DNA of 64,000 bases from Moniliophthora roreri (Eukaryota; Basidiomycota; Agaricomycetes; Agaricales; Marasmiaceae). The position numbers and the translations under genes were made by a program. The notes under the pieces were generated by a model, which searched no databases, was not told the DNA's origin, and worked only from the letters and a program-made list of their open reading frames with translations. The stretch is taken from positions 496,001 to 560,000 of the forward strand of contig LATX02000057.1 in NCBI GenBank assembly GCA_001466705.2, read 5' to 3'. Below, in pieces: positions 46,636 to 56,243 of the stretch. Positions within the stretch are counted from its first letter, which is position 1. Each line of letters opens with the position of its first letter.

Positions 46636-48266
46636 TTATACACACCTGATCAGCTCGGGAACAGTGGCTCTGTTCCACATCGGGGAACGTGGATCATCAG
46701 TGGAGTTGTACACTGGGACTGATACATGGGAAGGCTGGGACAGCCCAAGTGCTGCCAGAAGTTCACTATGTGGTGTCAGTCCTAAAGTGCTGGCATTGTG
46801 GGGCTGGTCTCCAGCACATATTTGCCTAGATAAATGTCTACTCTGGGAACACTGTGAACTAGGGGAGGATGAATGTCTTTCAACAACTTGGCTAGGATCT
46901 ACACCATTGACAGGTCTGTTGGCCTCAAGGCTTGCTTCCTGTGGAGGTAATGGAATGTCTGGGGTTGGTAAACAAGGTGAATCAATGGGGCTTAGGGATT
47001 CCATGGATTTTTTTGGAGTCTGAAGGGTGTGGGCGTCTGCCTTACGACGTCGGGGTCGTGAGGGCGAGACAACAAGTTCAGGACCTGAAGAAGAGGCGTC
47101 TGTGTCTGGGTAAGATTCAATGTCAGATGACCGTTGAGAAGCGACTACTCGAGCCCTAGTGGGTGGCTGGACTGGCAAAGGGCGAACGTCCCCAGACTCG
47201 GGAGAACTGGGGTATGGGTCCACGTCTGGAACAACTCCAACAATGGCATGTCGACCACTGGGGCTCGGTAGAACCATTTCATTGGACTGCTTGGTTGAGA
47301 CAGGCCGTGAAATTGCAGAAGCACTCAAGAATGTGCGCGAGTCATTCTCCGGCATGGGGCAGCTTCTCGATGCACCCATAGACCGGGGTGCACTGGGACT
47401 TTTTGTTTTGGTATTGGCTGAAGTCTTGGCGGACTGGGAAGGTGACGAAGGCATCGGACGTGATGGCTTTCGTTTGCGGCGGACTATCACAGTGACGTTC
47501 GTATCCGGTTCTGAGAGATCGGACTCAATGTCACGATAGACCTTGGTGGACCGTATCGACCCAACTGATGAAGTTTTGTCTTTGAAGTCAGCCCGGGTTC
47601 TCGAGGATCGACCGGGCTGAGGAGTCTGAGTAGATTGTTCTGCTTTGGGACGTGGCATGGGCACAGCGGATGTTGACCTAGAAGGCTGCCTAGGAGGAGA
47701 CGAAGGTGGAGACTGCCTGGGAGGGGATGGCTGCCTGAAAGGAGATGGAGGTGGAGATGGAGGTGGAGAAGGTGGCGCTGTGGTAGGATTTGGTCTTGGG
47801 CTTGGGCGCGTCGGCGTCGCCGGAGGCTTTGGATGAAAGGGACAGGAGTGTGTACAGGTCGTCGGACTAGCGGCACAACGGTCTGTCGCCGCTGTCTGGA
47901 TTTCAATGCTTTGGCCTGTGTCACTGGTTAAACACAGACCAGTAGCTGGCTTCGCTCCTTTTGGACCGTCCAAAATGCGTTTAACCTCTCCTCTGGCTTT
48001 TGCTCCCTCCCATACAGCTAGAGCTTTCTCGTAGGTTTCAAAGCTGTTGGAACTCAGGTATGTAACGGGGGAAAAGTAGGTAACGCAGTTGGCTACATAC
48101 CTCTGGTGGATAGCACCCTTGACTTTGATATTTGGTGCAGCTTCGATCCTACACGGAAAGATTAGGTTATCGCATCTAAATCTTTGATAAAAGTTATCGA
48201 TGCCCACCAGGTGTCGAAGATGCCAACTTCCTTCCCTTGAGTCACCACGTACCACTTTTTCGGCAT
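46636..48266 (-). CDS. Proline-rich protein with RNase H1-N/viroplasmin-like module
   Basis: No named function. The start MPKKWYVVTQGKEVGIFDTW was chosen because this is the beginning of the small module found at the N-terminus of RNase H1. Two introns then connect IEAAPNIKVKGAIHQ and SSNSFETYEKALAVWEGAKA plus RGEVKRILDG, which completes a module of about 55 residues with the order K-W-Y-V-V, G-I-F, G-A, F-x-T. Such modules bind RNA/DNA hybrids or dsRNA in RNase H1; binding here is inference. No RNase H catalytic domain follows. The rest (about 450 residues) is disordered and very rich in Pro, Ser and Arg (for example PPSPPPSPPPSPFRQPSPPR). A short ordered-looking end is TPHSELLAALGLS. The gene starts 104 bp from the divergent ABC1 kinase gene. 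Confidence 0.6.
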
Positions 48267-48370
48267 CTTCTCGTGCTGAGTGTACAGGTATCGCTCACGC
48301 GTTCAACGCGTGTCAGGTATCACGAATTGAGTTGTGGAAAAGTCAGACGAAGACTCCACTGGACTGGGCA

Positions 48371-50935
48371 ATGGGCAGAACCGTCACAATGGACACAACA
48401 AGTTCAACTATGATGCGCCAGGGATTAGGCGCCCTGTCGTTGATGTCCTTCTCATTCCGGTCAAGGCCGCAAATTTCTCCAATATTTCGTGCTCGTCAAT
48501 CAGCCCAGTTTGCAGCGAATTTTCGACAAAATAAACGCTGGAGATTCTCCGCCGCTTCTGAAAATGCAGCAGTAAGCCGGAAACGAACGGGGGTATACAG
48601 CCCGTGGTTTGTATACTCAGGCTCGATATTGCTGTTCTCCGGGGCAGGCATATTGGCGTACCACAATTCTCAACCCTTTCGACATACTGTACTCGCAGCT
48701 GTACGTTGCTCTCGTGTCGCTCGTAAGTGGTCTCGCGCAAGACTGGCTTCTCCTAATCTCAAATGTCATCCAGGCGCTGCTGTGCTCGGAATTATCGATT
48801 ACAAAGTTACTCTTTCCAAATCCTATGCATCGGAGGAGGAGCAGCTGGTAGCGTTTTCACAGTGTCACAAGAGAAGTGCGTTGCGGGTTCTGAAAGCATT
48901 GCTGGCAAACGGAGGTGGGTCGGCCCAATATGCTTCATCTACTGCCGAAAAGTGATTCCACTTCTTCAAGGCATATATATCAAGTTGGGACAGCACTTGT
49001 CGTCCGTCGTTGTGTTACCACGGGAATGGACATCTACCATGCGACCGTGCGTTTGAACTACATGCAGTTAAGCACAGCTAAACGTAGAGCAGGCTTCAAG
49101 ACCAGTGCGACCCGACTCCCTACGAAGATGTGGAAGCATTGTTTCTTTCTGATATGGGGCAGTCTATCAGTGACTTATTCGATGATTTTGAGCCCAATCC
49201 TATTGGCGTAGCGTCACTAGCTCAAGTCCATGTCGGACACCACAGGGAGAGTGGAAAGAAGGTCGCCGTGAAGGTACGCAAGTCTAGTGGACGGAGGAAT
49301 ACACTTGTCTCTTTCTAAATTGGTAGTTGCAACATCCACATCTTGCCGAATTTTGCGACGTCGATATGGAGATGGTGGAAGTTACATTAGGTATGAGGCG
49401 TTGCATCCAGACCATTCTGATACTTTTAACATTTATTATATAGGCTGGAGTGCGTAAACTTGTCCTTTGATTCATTCTCTCTGACCTGTCTCAAGTCAAG
49501 AAAATATTCCCCGAATTTGAGCTGACATGGCTTGGAGTAAGCCTCTCCGTCTCCATTTCTGTTCTGGTAGTTCACTCATTTTTCACAGGAAGAAATGCGC
49601 ACAAACCTTCCCAGGGAGCTCGATTTCTCCAACGAAGCTGCAAATGCTGCAAAGACCTTGAAGAAGTTTGAGAACACCCGCACTTCCCTCTACATCCCTA
49701 AAGTCATCAGTGCCGACAAGAGGGTACTGATCATGGAATACATCCAAGGAGGACGTGTTGACGACCTCGAGTTCCTCGCAGATTGCAACATTGACCGCAA
49801 TAAGGTCGCACTGGAATTGTCACGTATATTCAATAAGATGGTTTTCATTGACGGCTGGTTTCATGCAGTGTGTACCGAGCACCATACCGGCATCTTTGCA
49901 ATCTCACATTGGCTTTGCAGGACCCGCATCCTGGAAATTTGTTGATTCGGCCTGCTCCTCACTTTTCAAAATCCCCCTACAACTTTGAAATCGTTCTATT
50001 AGACCACGGACTCTATTTCGACATCGATGACGACCTCAGAATAAACTACAGCAGGTTCTGGCTTTCGTTAATGGCGCCGGGAACGCCAAAAACGAGCGCA
50101 GATCGAAGGAGGTATGCACAGCTTGTTGGTAACATTGGTCCTGATTTAGTATGTTTTTACAATCCGCATCATGTTCCAATTCTCATAGACCGTCCTTAGT
50201 ATCCCGTCTTTGAGGCCGCAATAACCGGAAGGGCTGCTTTGGAAGGAACATGGAACTCGGATGGAAGCGAGAGCCAAATAACGTACAAGAAAGCTTCCGG
50301 AATGCTTAGTGTCACGGCGCAGAGCGTAGAAGAGATGGAGGTGATGCGGAACGCTGTTGTCAACCGGAAGGGACTTTTGGTGTCTGTCTTTGATGTCCTG
50401 AGACGAGTTCCCCGGCGAGTGTTGATGGTACTAAAGTTGAATGACCTTACACGGTATGCGAATGGCATTCAACTATGTGAAATGCAGCCACCAATGAATT
50501 ACCACAGGAATCTGGATAATTCACTCATGACCACACATTCTAATGTCGCCGTTTCCTGTCTCTACTGAGATGAATTTCATGCTGACCCTCTACATAGATT
50601 CGGATCTTTCTAATAATGGCAAAATATTGCTTGTTATCGGTGTGGCGAAGCGATCAAAGACGCCTCATAGACGTTATGAGGGACAGAGGTCTGCTGTCGT
50701 TTGGTTTATTGCGGGAGTATTTTGGATGTTGGTGGTATGTCCAGCTGTACCAATTTTATGTAAGTCCCGTTGACGCACGAACTCTAGGAAATACCAGAGA
50801 GGATACACGTCTCTCGCTGTCATCGAATCGCTCATGGACTTCCAGGCATTTGCGGTGAAATCGAAGGCATGGCTACGTGGCTTATTATCGAGGGGGTTGA
50901 AAGGAGCACACCAGGCTGCAGCAGGTCTTGTATAG
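48371..50935 (+). CDS. MCP2: ABC1/ADCK-family mitochondrial kinase-like protein
   Basis: Mitochondrial UbiB-type atypical kinase, closest to yeast Mcp2 and human ADCK1, involved in lipid homeostasis of the inner membrane. The N-terminus is Arg/Ser-rich with few acids (FSFRSRPQISPIFRARQSAQ), a mitochondrial signal, and is followed by one hydrophobic segment (VYSGSILLFSGAGILAY). Motifs: YIKLGQHLSSVVVLPREW (KxGQ), NPIGVASLAQVHVG, GKKVAVKLQHPHL, NLPRELDFSNEAANAAKTLK, RVLIMEYIQGGRVDD, DPHPGNLLI (metal/ATP site) and IVLLDHGLYFDIDDDLR. The last exon encodes SLAVIESLMDFQAFAVKSKA. More than 12 introns. Later in-frame ATGs (48389, 48410) are possible starts. Confidence 0.85.
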
Positions 50936-51511
50936 ATATGATTTCTTTGTCTGCCCAAAGATGAGTCGAGCCAAAAGACATTACACCTGCATTGACATTC
51001 CATCTGAACCTGTACGAATGTGGAAGTATTCCGAGTACAGTCTGTGCTTACGCAAGCCCATGAAACCGGATTACTCAATCTTTTCTAGCAGCTAACACGG
51101 AATCGCGCGATTTCCCCCCGGTGGCTGTGCCCCAGGTGCTTTTGGAAATGAGTCAGCACCTCCTTTCTTCGGCGGTCTCGGCCCAAAGCCCTCCAACATC
51201 GTGTGGCATAACAAAGTCAATTAACGTCGAGTATATATTGACTTGAGGACTCTCAATATTTTTGAGGGCTTATATCTATACACTCAGAGGCTCAAGAAGG
51301 TCAGGGTGGAAGCAGCTCCCGTGTTTTGCTACCTCGAAGCACATACCCAGGCGATTATGGCAGTCTGGTTGTCTCTTCCATAATCCTCTATAGATATATC
51401 TATGTAATATCTTAGTACAATTAGTATCAAGCTTCCACAAGTAGAATATGAGCTGACTGCAACGTTAGAGAAGAGGGAAAGTGGTTGAAAGAGTGTCAGC
51501 CCGATGGGCGC
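50936..51511. other. Gap after the ABC1 kinase, start of decayed island
   Basis: No intact gene. It holds the left arm of an inverted repeat (51119-51144). Reading on in plus at 51105-51190 gives FPPVAVPQVLLEMSQHLLSS, similar to the end of the proline iminopeptidase pseudogene (FLSVAVPQALLKINHALLAD) on the other strand. Confidence 0.5.
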
Positions 51512-51573
51512 CTAGACGTTATCAGCTAGAAGCGCGTGATTTATTTTGAGAAGCGCCTGGGGCACAGCCACCG
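51119..51573. repeat. Imperfect inverted repeat, about 26-bp arms
   Basis: The left arm at 51119-51144 and the right arm at 51547-51573 are reverse complements with a few mismatches; 18 bases are exact (right arm 51556-51573). The right arm is the 3' coding end of the iminopeptidase pseudogene, so this looks like a partial inverted duplication, not a transposon terminal repeat. Confidence 0.6.
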
Positions 51574-52576
51574 AGAGAAAGTCGTCCTGTGTTAGCTGTA
51601 ACAACCTGTACTTCTCTCTCCTCCCACATGTGGGGAGGTGGCCAGAATTCTCAAATGTGACCCACTTCGCCTCTTTACCTTCCAAAAGTATGCTTCGCAA
51701 ACAAAATCCTCCTTCCGACCGCTGATCACAAATGTTGGAACTGAAACTACATCTAAGTGATCTTCAATAGACCAGCCGCTGACAGCACCTCCGAACCTGT
51801 GTTAAGTGGTCAAAAACTGCACGGAATTAAGAAAAGATGAAGGTCATACATATTAATGAGAACTATTGGGTCGCCAACTTCACCCGTTTCCTTGTCCCCG
51901 AAGATCTGGTCCAAGGCATTGAACGTAATCTCCTTGGGTACAGGCCCGACAGTGCAGCCGTTGACAGCGCGGGACTTCTCCAGTGCTGCGCGATACTCGA
52001 CTGGGTCACTGAAGTCAACACCCATACCCGCTTTGACGTTGTCACCAAAACTAGCCATTAGCTACACGGCGCTCATCCCCCAGAGTGAGAACGAGTCACT
52101 GATGATCATGCTCTTCAATCCGGTGGGATGGAACCTGATCTCGAATTCGGCAGCAAGCATACCCCCAGCTATGTCCAAGGACTCGGAGATCATACTCGGT
52201 AATTTGGAAGTGGCATATTATATTCTTGAATTCGTTTACAAAGAAGTCCACAGTGAAGAATTCCTTGTTTTTTTTTTTTTTGCGCAGACGAGTAGAACGA
52301 GCGTCCATAGAAGAGTACTGGACGAGAATAGGGTGCAAGTGAGTGGTCGGAGACAGGGAGCATGTAATCGTGCGACATGCCAGGTCCACCTACGTTTGGA
52401 CAAACTAGAACACTTTTCCAGTCTAGAACGAGTTATGATTACCGTGCAGGACGATGAGAAGGTGCTTGGATGACCCTGCCAGCGATCCAAAGAGTGTAGT
52501 AAGTTCGGAAGGTTTTTCCGTCGATAACGTGAGCAACGTGTCCTTCAGTGAAAGTGGCGTCCGGAGAGGTAGGCAT
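51512..52576 (-). pseudogene. Broken proline iminopeptidase-like hydrolase
   Basis: Similarity to fungal S33 proline iminopeptidases is scattered over all frames. In order: an ATG exon with EGHVAHVIDGKTFRTYYTL (52574 down), frame jump to LAGSSKHLLIVLHG, intron, GPGMSHDYMLPVSDHSLAPY, frame jump at a run of about 12 A (near 52269), EFFTVDFFVNEFKNIICHFQ, LGHSWG (nucleophile elbow), frame jump to AAEFEIRFHPTGLKSMIISD, a TAG stop at 52062-52064 just before LMASFGDNVKAGMGVD, NALDQIFGDKETGEVGDP, SGWSIEDHLDVVSVPTFVIS, frame jump to AKWVTFENSGHLPTC. At least one nonsense and four frame changes make a working enzyme impossible without changing the sequence. Sequencing error is the alternative, though five independent faults in one gene argue against it. 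Confidence 0.8.
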
Positions 52577-53114
52577 AGTACTCGAGGTATGAAGATGAGC
52601 GACTTATGAAGGGCTTGCGGTTCTCTGGGGAAGCAATCGTCGAAAGACAGCCACGTTCGTCCTCAGACAGAACTCGCTGAGGGTCACGAAGGTCTGCCCG
52701 AAGGATGACATGCGTGAAGCTTGTGCCAATAGGGGAGAAGGTCGGGCTCCTAAGTGATGTTATGCGAATTCAGGTATGTCACGGTGCTGGCTCGACAAGT
52801 CGGTAAAGAGGCTTGCGCATTCGTGAAGACCCGAGTCCTGAGTAGAATGCTTATAGACAAAATTGAAGAGCAGATAGCAACAAAGCATACCAACAAAATC
52901 AGAAAGTCGCACACTAGGAACATGTTAAGTACGAGCACTAGCGAAAAAGGACGACGTACCTGTCCATTGCTTTCGGTAACGGGAGGATATTTCAGGTCCT
53001 CTGGGCCCGAGTCGATGCCAGAAGGAAGTAATGCATGTTTCGGACCCCCCATATGCCCTCCCCGGACATGTTCCGCTGGCTTGTCGCGCACGCGTTGGAA
53101 GTTGTATCATTTTT
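52577..53114. other. Degenerate sequence between two gene relics
   Basis: A minus-strand frame (52750-53091) reads PAEHVRGGHMGGPKHALLPS up to a donor-like GTACGT, then a hydrophobic stretch. I cannot assign it to a family. It may be part of the neighbouring glycosyltransferase relic or of another lost gene. No intact gene is present. Confidence 0.4.
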
Positions 53115-53285
53115 AGCAAATGCTGGTGAGTTGGATATAATCGCGTCTGCAGTGAATGTACGGCCCGTTGGAGGGCAAGGCAAATGATATGAGCACCAGC
53201 ATCCGTCTATCATCCCGACCAGCATCTTGCGTTTCTTGGATATATCGTTATTGGTTCCAGGTATCAGGCCAGGTTCTGTACAGGG
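53115..53285 (-). pseudogene. Sterol glucosyltransferase fragment
   Basis: About 57 codons resemble the middle of fungal sterol 3-beta-glucosyltransferases: EPGLIPG, then DISKKRKMLVGMIDGCW, then PPTGRTFTADAIISNSPAFA. In complete enzymes this leads into a conserved HVHCAEALG-type segment, which is absent here, and the N- and C-terminal domains are missing. It is therefore a relic. The family match is from memory and the fragment is short, so the call is moderate. Confidence 0.45.
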
Positions 53286-53873
53286 ATCACAGTCACTGAG
53301 CAACTTCATCTATACTCGGAGTGCCAATAACAAACAAGTGAGTGTGGCATATATAATTATGTTGATGCAGATTGTTGGCCATCTCGTGAGCATTCAGTAA
53401 TGAAGCCGCAACAATTCAATGACCAGACGCCGTACCGCAAGAGATCACGTCTGAAGCCTAGAAAGTCTCTTCAAGGTAATAACGTATGGAACGTGCCTCG
53501 AAGGCAACTCGAAGGAAGTATTGGGAGAGGTGGCCATAAGATCCAAGGTTTGAAGTTGAACGATTTTGTAGAGTTCCAAAGAAGGTGAGTATGTAGCGCG
53601 CACTGCTTCCGACGCAGACGGTACCTCACATGGATGGGTCCCTCGAGAACACTTTTAAAAGAAAATATTTTATATACTGCCTGATGCTCTTCCCCGTGAC
53701 AGTCCATCAGTCCACGTCTGCTGAAGATCGTAGTATGCTGCGAATGTCAGTGATGTCCGGGCTGGTAGACAGGAGGAAATGACTACAGCATGGTGGTAGT
53801 AGTTCGTCTGATATTAAGACTATCAAGTAAATTCTGAAAAACATACACAAAACATAAAGTAGTAATAGTGGAA
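53286..53873. other. Gap before the 3' end of CDS1
   Basis: About 590 bases hold no recognised gene. A plus-strand frame at 53400-53588 is Arg/Lys-rich (KRSRLKPRKSLQGNN) but lacks any known signature. The right end must hold the CDS1 3' untranslated region. Confidence 0.4.
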
Positions 53874-55991
53874 TTAGCATGGGACCTGGACACTCATACC
53901 TTCCAGGTATCTCTTCAGATCAGCGATCAACTCCAATTGCTCCTCTACCGTGAGTCCGCTCACTATGGTTTGCAACACTGAACCTACAGTGACGTGATGC
54001 TGGCGAATCAGGCTGCTGTAATATACGTAAGTGAAGACACCCATCAAGAACCTAGTAATCGTCAGACGTTGCGACCTTACGCAGCTCAACGAAACAACTC
54101 ACTGGCAGTCCATCCGATCTGTCATTCCTCCGTGTCCAGGAATACTGTGACCGAAGTCCTTGATATTGAAAGCACGTTTGAAACCTGAAGCAAAGAAGCC
54201 GCCGAAGGGCGCAACGAGTGACGCAAAACACGATAAAATGAGAAGGTGGGCGAAATAGGGAACATATGGGATGGTCGTGACTGCGCGTCCCAGCTACGGA
54301 AATCGGTTAGATGGACCAGAGACCACGGCAATTGACAGCAAACACTGACTGTAGTAGAGAGAAGAGCGGCCAGTGGCTCCCATATCTGCCACTCTTTCCA
54401 GACGAACACGGGATTTGGAGTACAATCCACGTTGCTCCATGCATTGACACCCAAGTCATGAACGGGGCAGATCATGTACTTGAAACGCATGAAATAAGCG
54501 CCCCACGCCAAACTAAAGAGCATCGTGCACCAGAAGGCACCGACAAAGCCTTCGACAGTCTTTTTGGGTGACAATTTGATTAATGGAGTGCGTCCGAGTG
54601 TGATCCCGCAGACGTATGCAAATACGTCGTTACAGATGACGAGAGAGGCGGGCACCCAGAACCAAATCAATCCTTCAAGGATGTTGTTGATAATGAAGTG
54701 GCTGCAATGAACGATCAGTGCCATGGTGGCATGTATGTGTCCTAGCCCACCTTGAGACGACAATGAGCAATAAACTCATGTGTACCCAACAGAACAAGCC
54801 GAACTGCTGCTTTAAATAGCCTTTTTTTAACGACATGACAAAGCCAACAAAGCCAATCGTATACAAGGTAAAACTGATGATGCGGTGATTCGTTGCAAAC
54901 GGTAGGAGCTGTGCATCCGAGAAGACGACATGCTGAGTGGAAGGCCGCTGTCAGTAATGCTACAACAGGGGGTAGTTGTAGCTCACCTTGAAGTAATAAA
55001 TGATACTTTCGCCATACAAGAAGTAGTTTGTGACCGCAAAGAAGTACCAGTTGAGGGTTTTACTCCAAGGATCCTTCGCGGTACTCTTCTTTTCGCCAGA
55101 CTCGGGGGGAGGTGGAGATTTCAGAGAAAAGAGAGCTGTTACCTCCCGATAAACGACTGTTTGGCACAGCATCACGAGCAGAATCATGTATGCATGTCCC
55201 ATAAGCAGTAGACCTAAATGCCGGTAAGTTTGAAAAAGAGTGAACGTGCCCGTAGCTGGCTCACCGATGAATCCACCAATCATAATGAAAGTCCATAGTG
55301 TACGAGTCAGGATGGCTTGTCTCTTCTTCTCATTATTTGGAGGAAGGGCGTTCTCGTCTTTGGCTGACAACGGAGCCTTTTGTTCAACAGAAACCGGGAT
55401 GTCTTCGGACTGGACTTCAGACACCTCGATGGCTTGCTTGATCACTTCCGTTGCTTCCTCTATTTGAGGACTCTCAACCGTCTCTGTCACTGGTTTTGGT
55501 TCAACCACAACTTTTTGCTCGGCTACCTTCGCAGGCTCCGATTTTGTCGTGTCGTGTACTGGAACTCCGGCAGCGGAAGGTGCAGGTGCAGGTGCAGTTT
55601 CTGGTTCCGGAAGAGGCTCAATTAGACCGGGCGAACTGGCAGGGCTCGATTTAGTTTCAGTTTCAGTAGGTGGTGCATTGCCGTTGGCCTGCGGCAGCTT
55701 GTTCTGTGCTTCCACACGCGATTTTTGCTTTGCTTCCCGTGCTGCCTTAGCTGCTTTTTTCTGTGCAGTCTTGGTTAATCTTGGTGGAGATGCTGCAGGT
55801 CCTGGTTCTGAACTACTCGTTCACAAGTATTCAGCAGTTAATTCAGTATTTAGAAATGACGACACGTACCTTATGGGTGTCTGCTCAATTGATTCTACAA
55901 TTTGCTCCTCCTCGCTCTCCTCATTGTCGGATTCGACGGCCAAGGCCGAGAAGAGAGTTTTTGATGCAAAGCGACTTTGAGGGGTGCTCAT
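53874..55991 (-). CDS. CDS1: CDP-diacylglycerol synthase with long N-terminal extension
   Basis: Makes CDP-diacylglycerol from phosphatidate and CTP at the ER and mitochondria, a branch point for phosphatidylinositol and cardiolipin. The membrane core runs from [16 protein letters not shown] (about 55300) through [80 protein letters not shown] and [20 protein letters not shown] to the signature [19 protein letters not shown] followed by MTDRMDCQ. The last exon ends [14 protein letters not shown]. The start [20 protein letters not shown] opens an extension of roughly 230 residues, Pro/Glu/Lys-rich, with [14 protein letters not shown], in the same open frame as the first helix. The extension looks disordered; its function is unknown. 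Confidence 0.92.
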
Positions 55992-56243
55992 GAGAGGTGG
56001 TGGAAAGGTATGCACAAGGAGGTGATCGGTGACACGGCAGCGTAATTAGTCTTCGCCTCAGTGCCTTTACCAAAGCTACGCCAAACATTGAAAACAAATA
56101 TCATGATTGCGCTGCTAATTGGATACAATCTAGTCCTAAGATGAATGCTTTTCTACACGATGCTATTAATTAAGGGCTACCAGTGCTGCCGAGTGGTCCG
56201 ACGTGTGTATGAGTAATAAGTATTCAGTTGTCCATACGGATTT

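Noticed and set aside
47487..47924. His/Leu/Arg-rich 145-codon frame
   Set aside because: It is the alternate frame of the proline-rich coding repeat of the RNase H1-N protein on the same strand.
51119..51573. Terminal inverted repeats of a transposon
   Set aside because: The arms are imperfect, one arm is coding 3' sequence of the pseudogene, and no transposase or target duplication is seen.
53400..53588. Basic 62-codon plus-strand frame
   Set aside because: No similarity, splice context or promoter signal; typical of chance frames.
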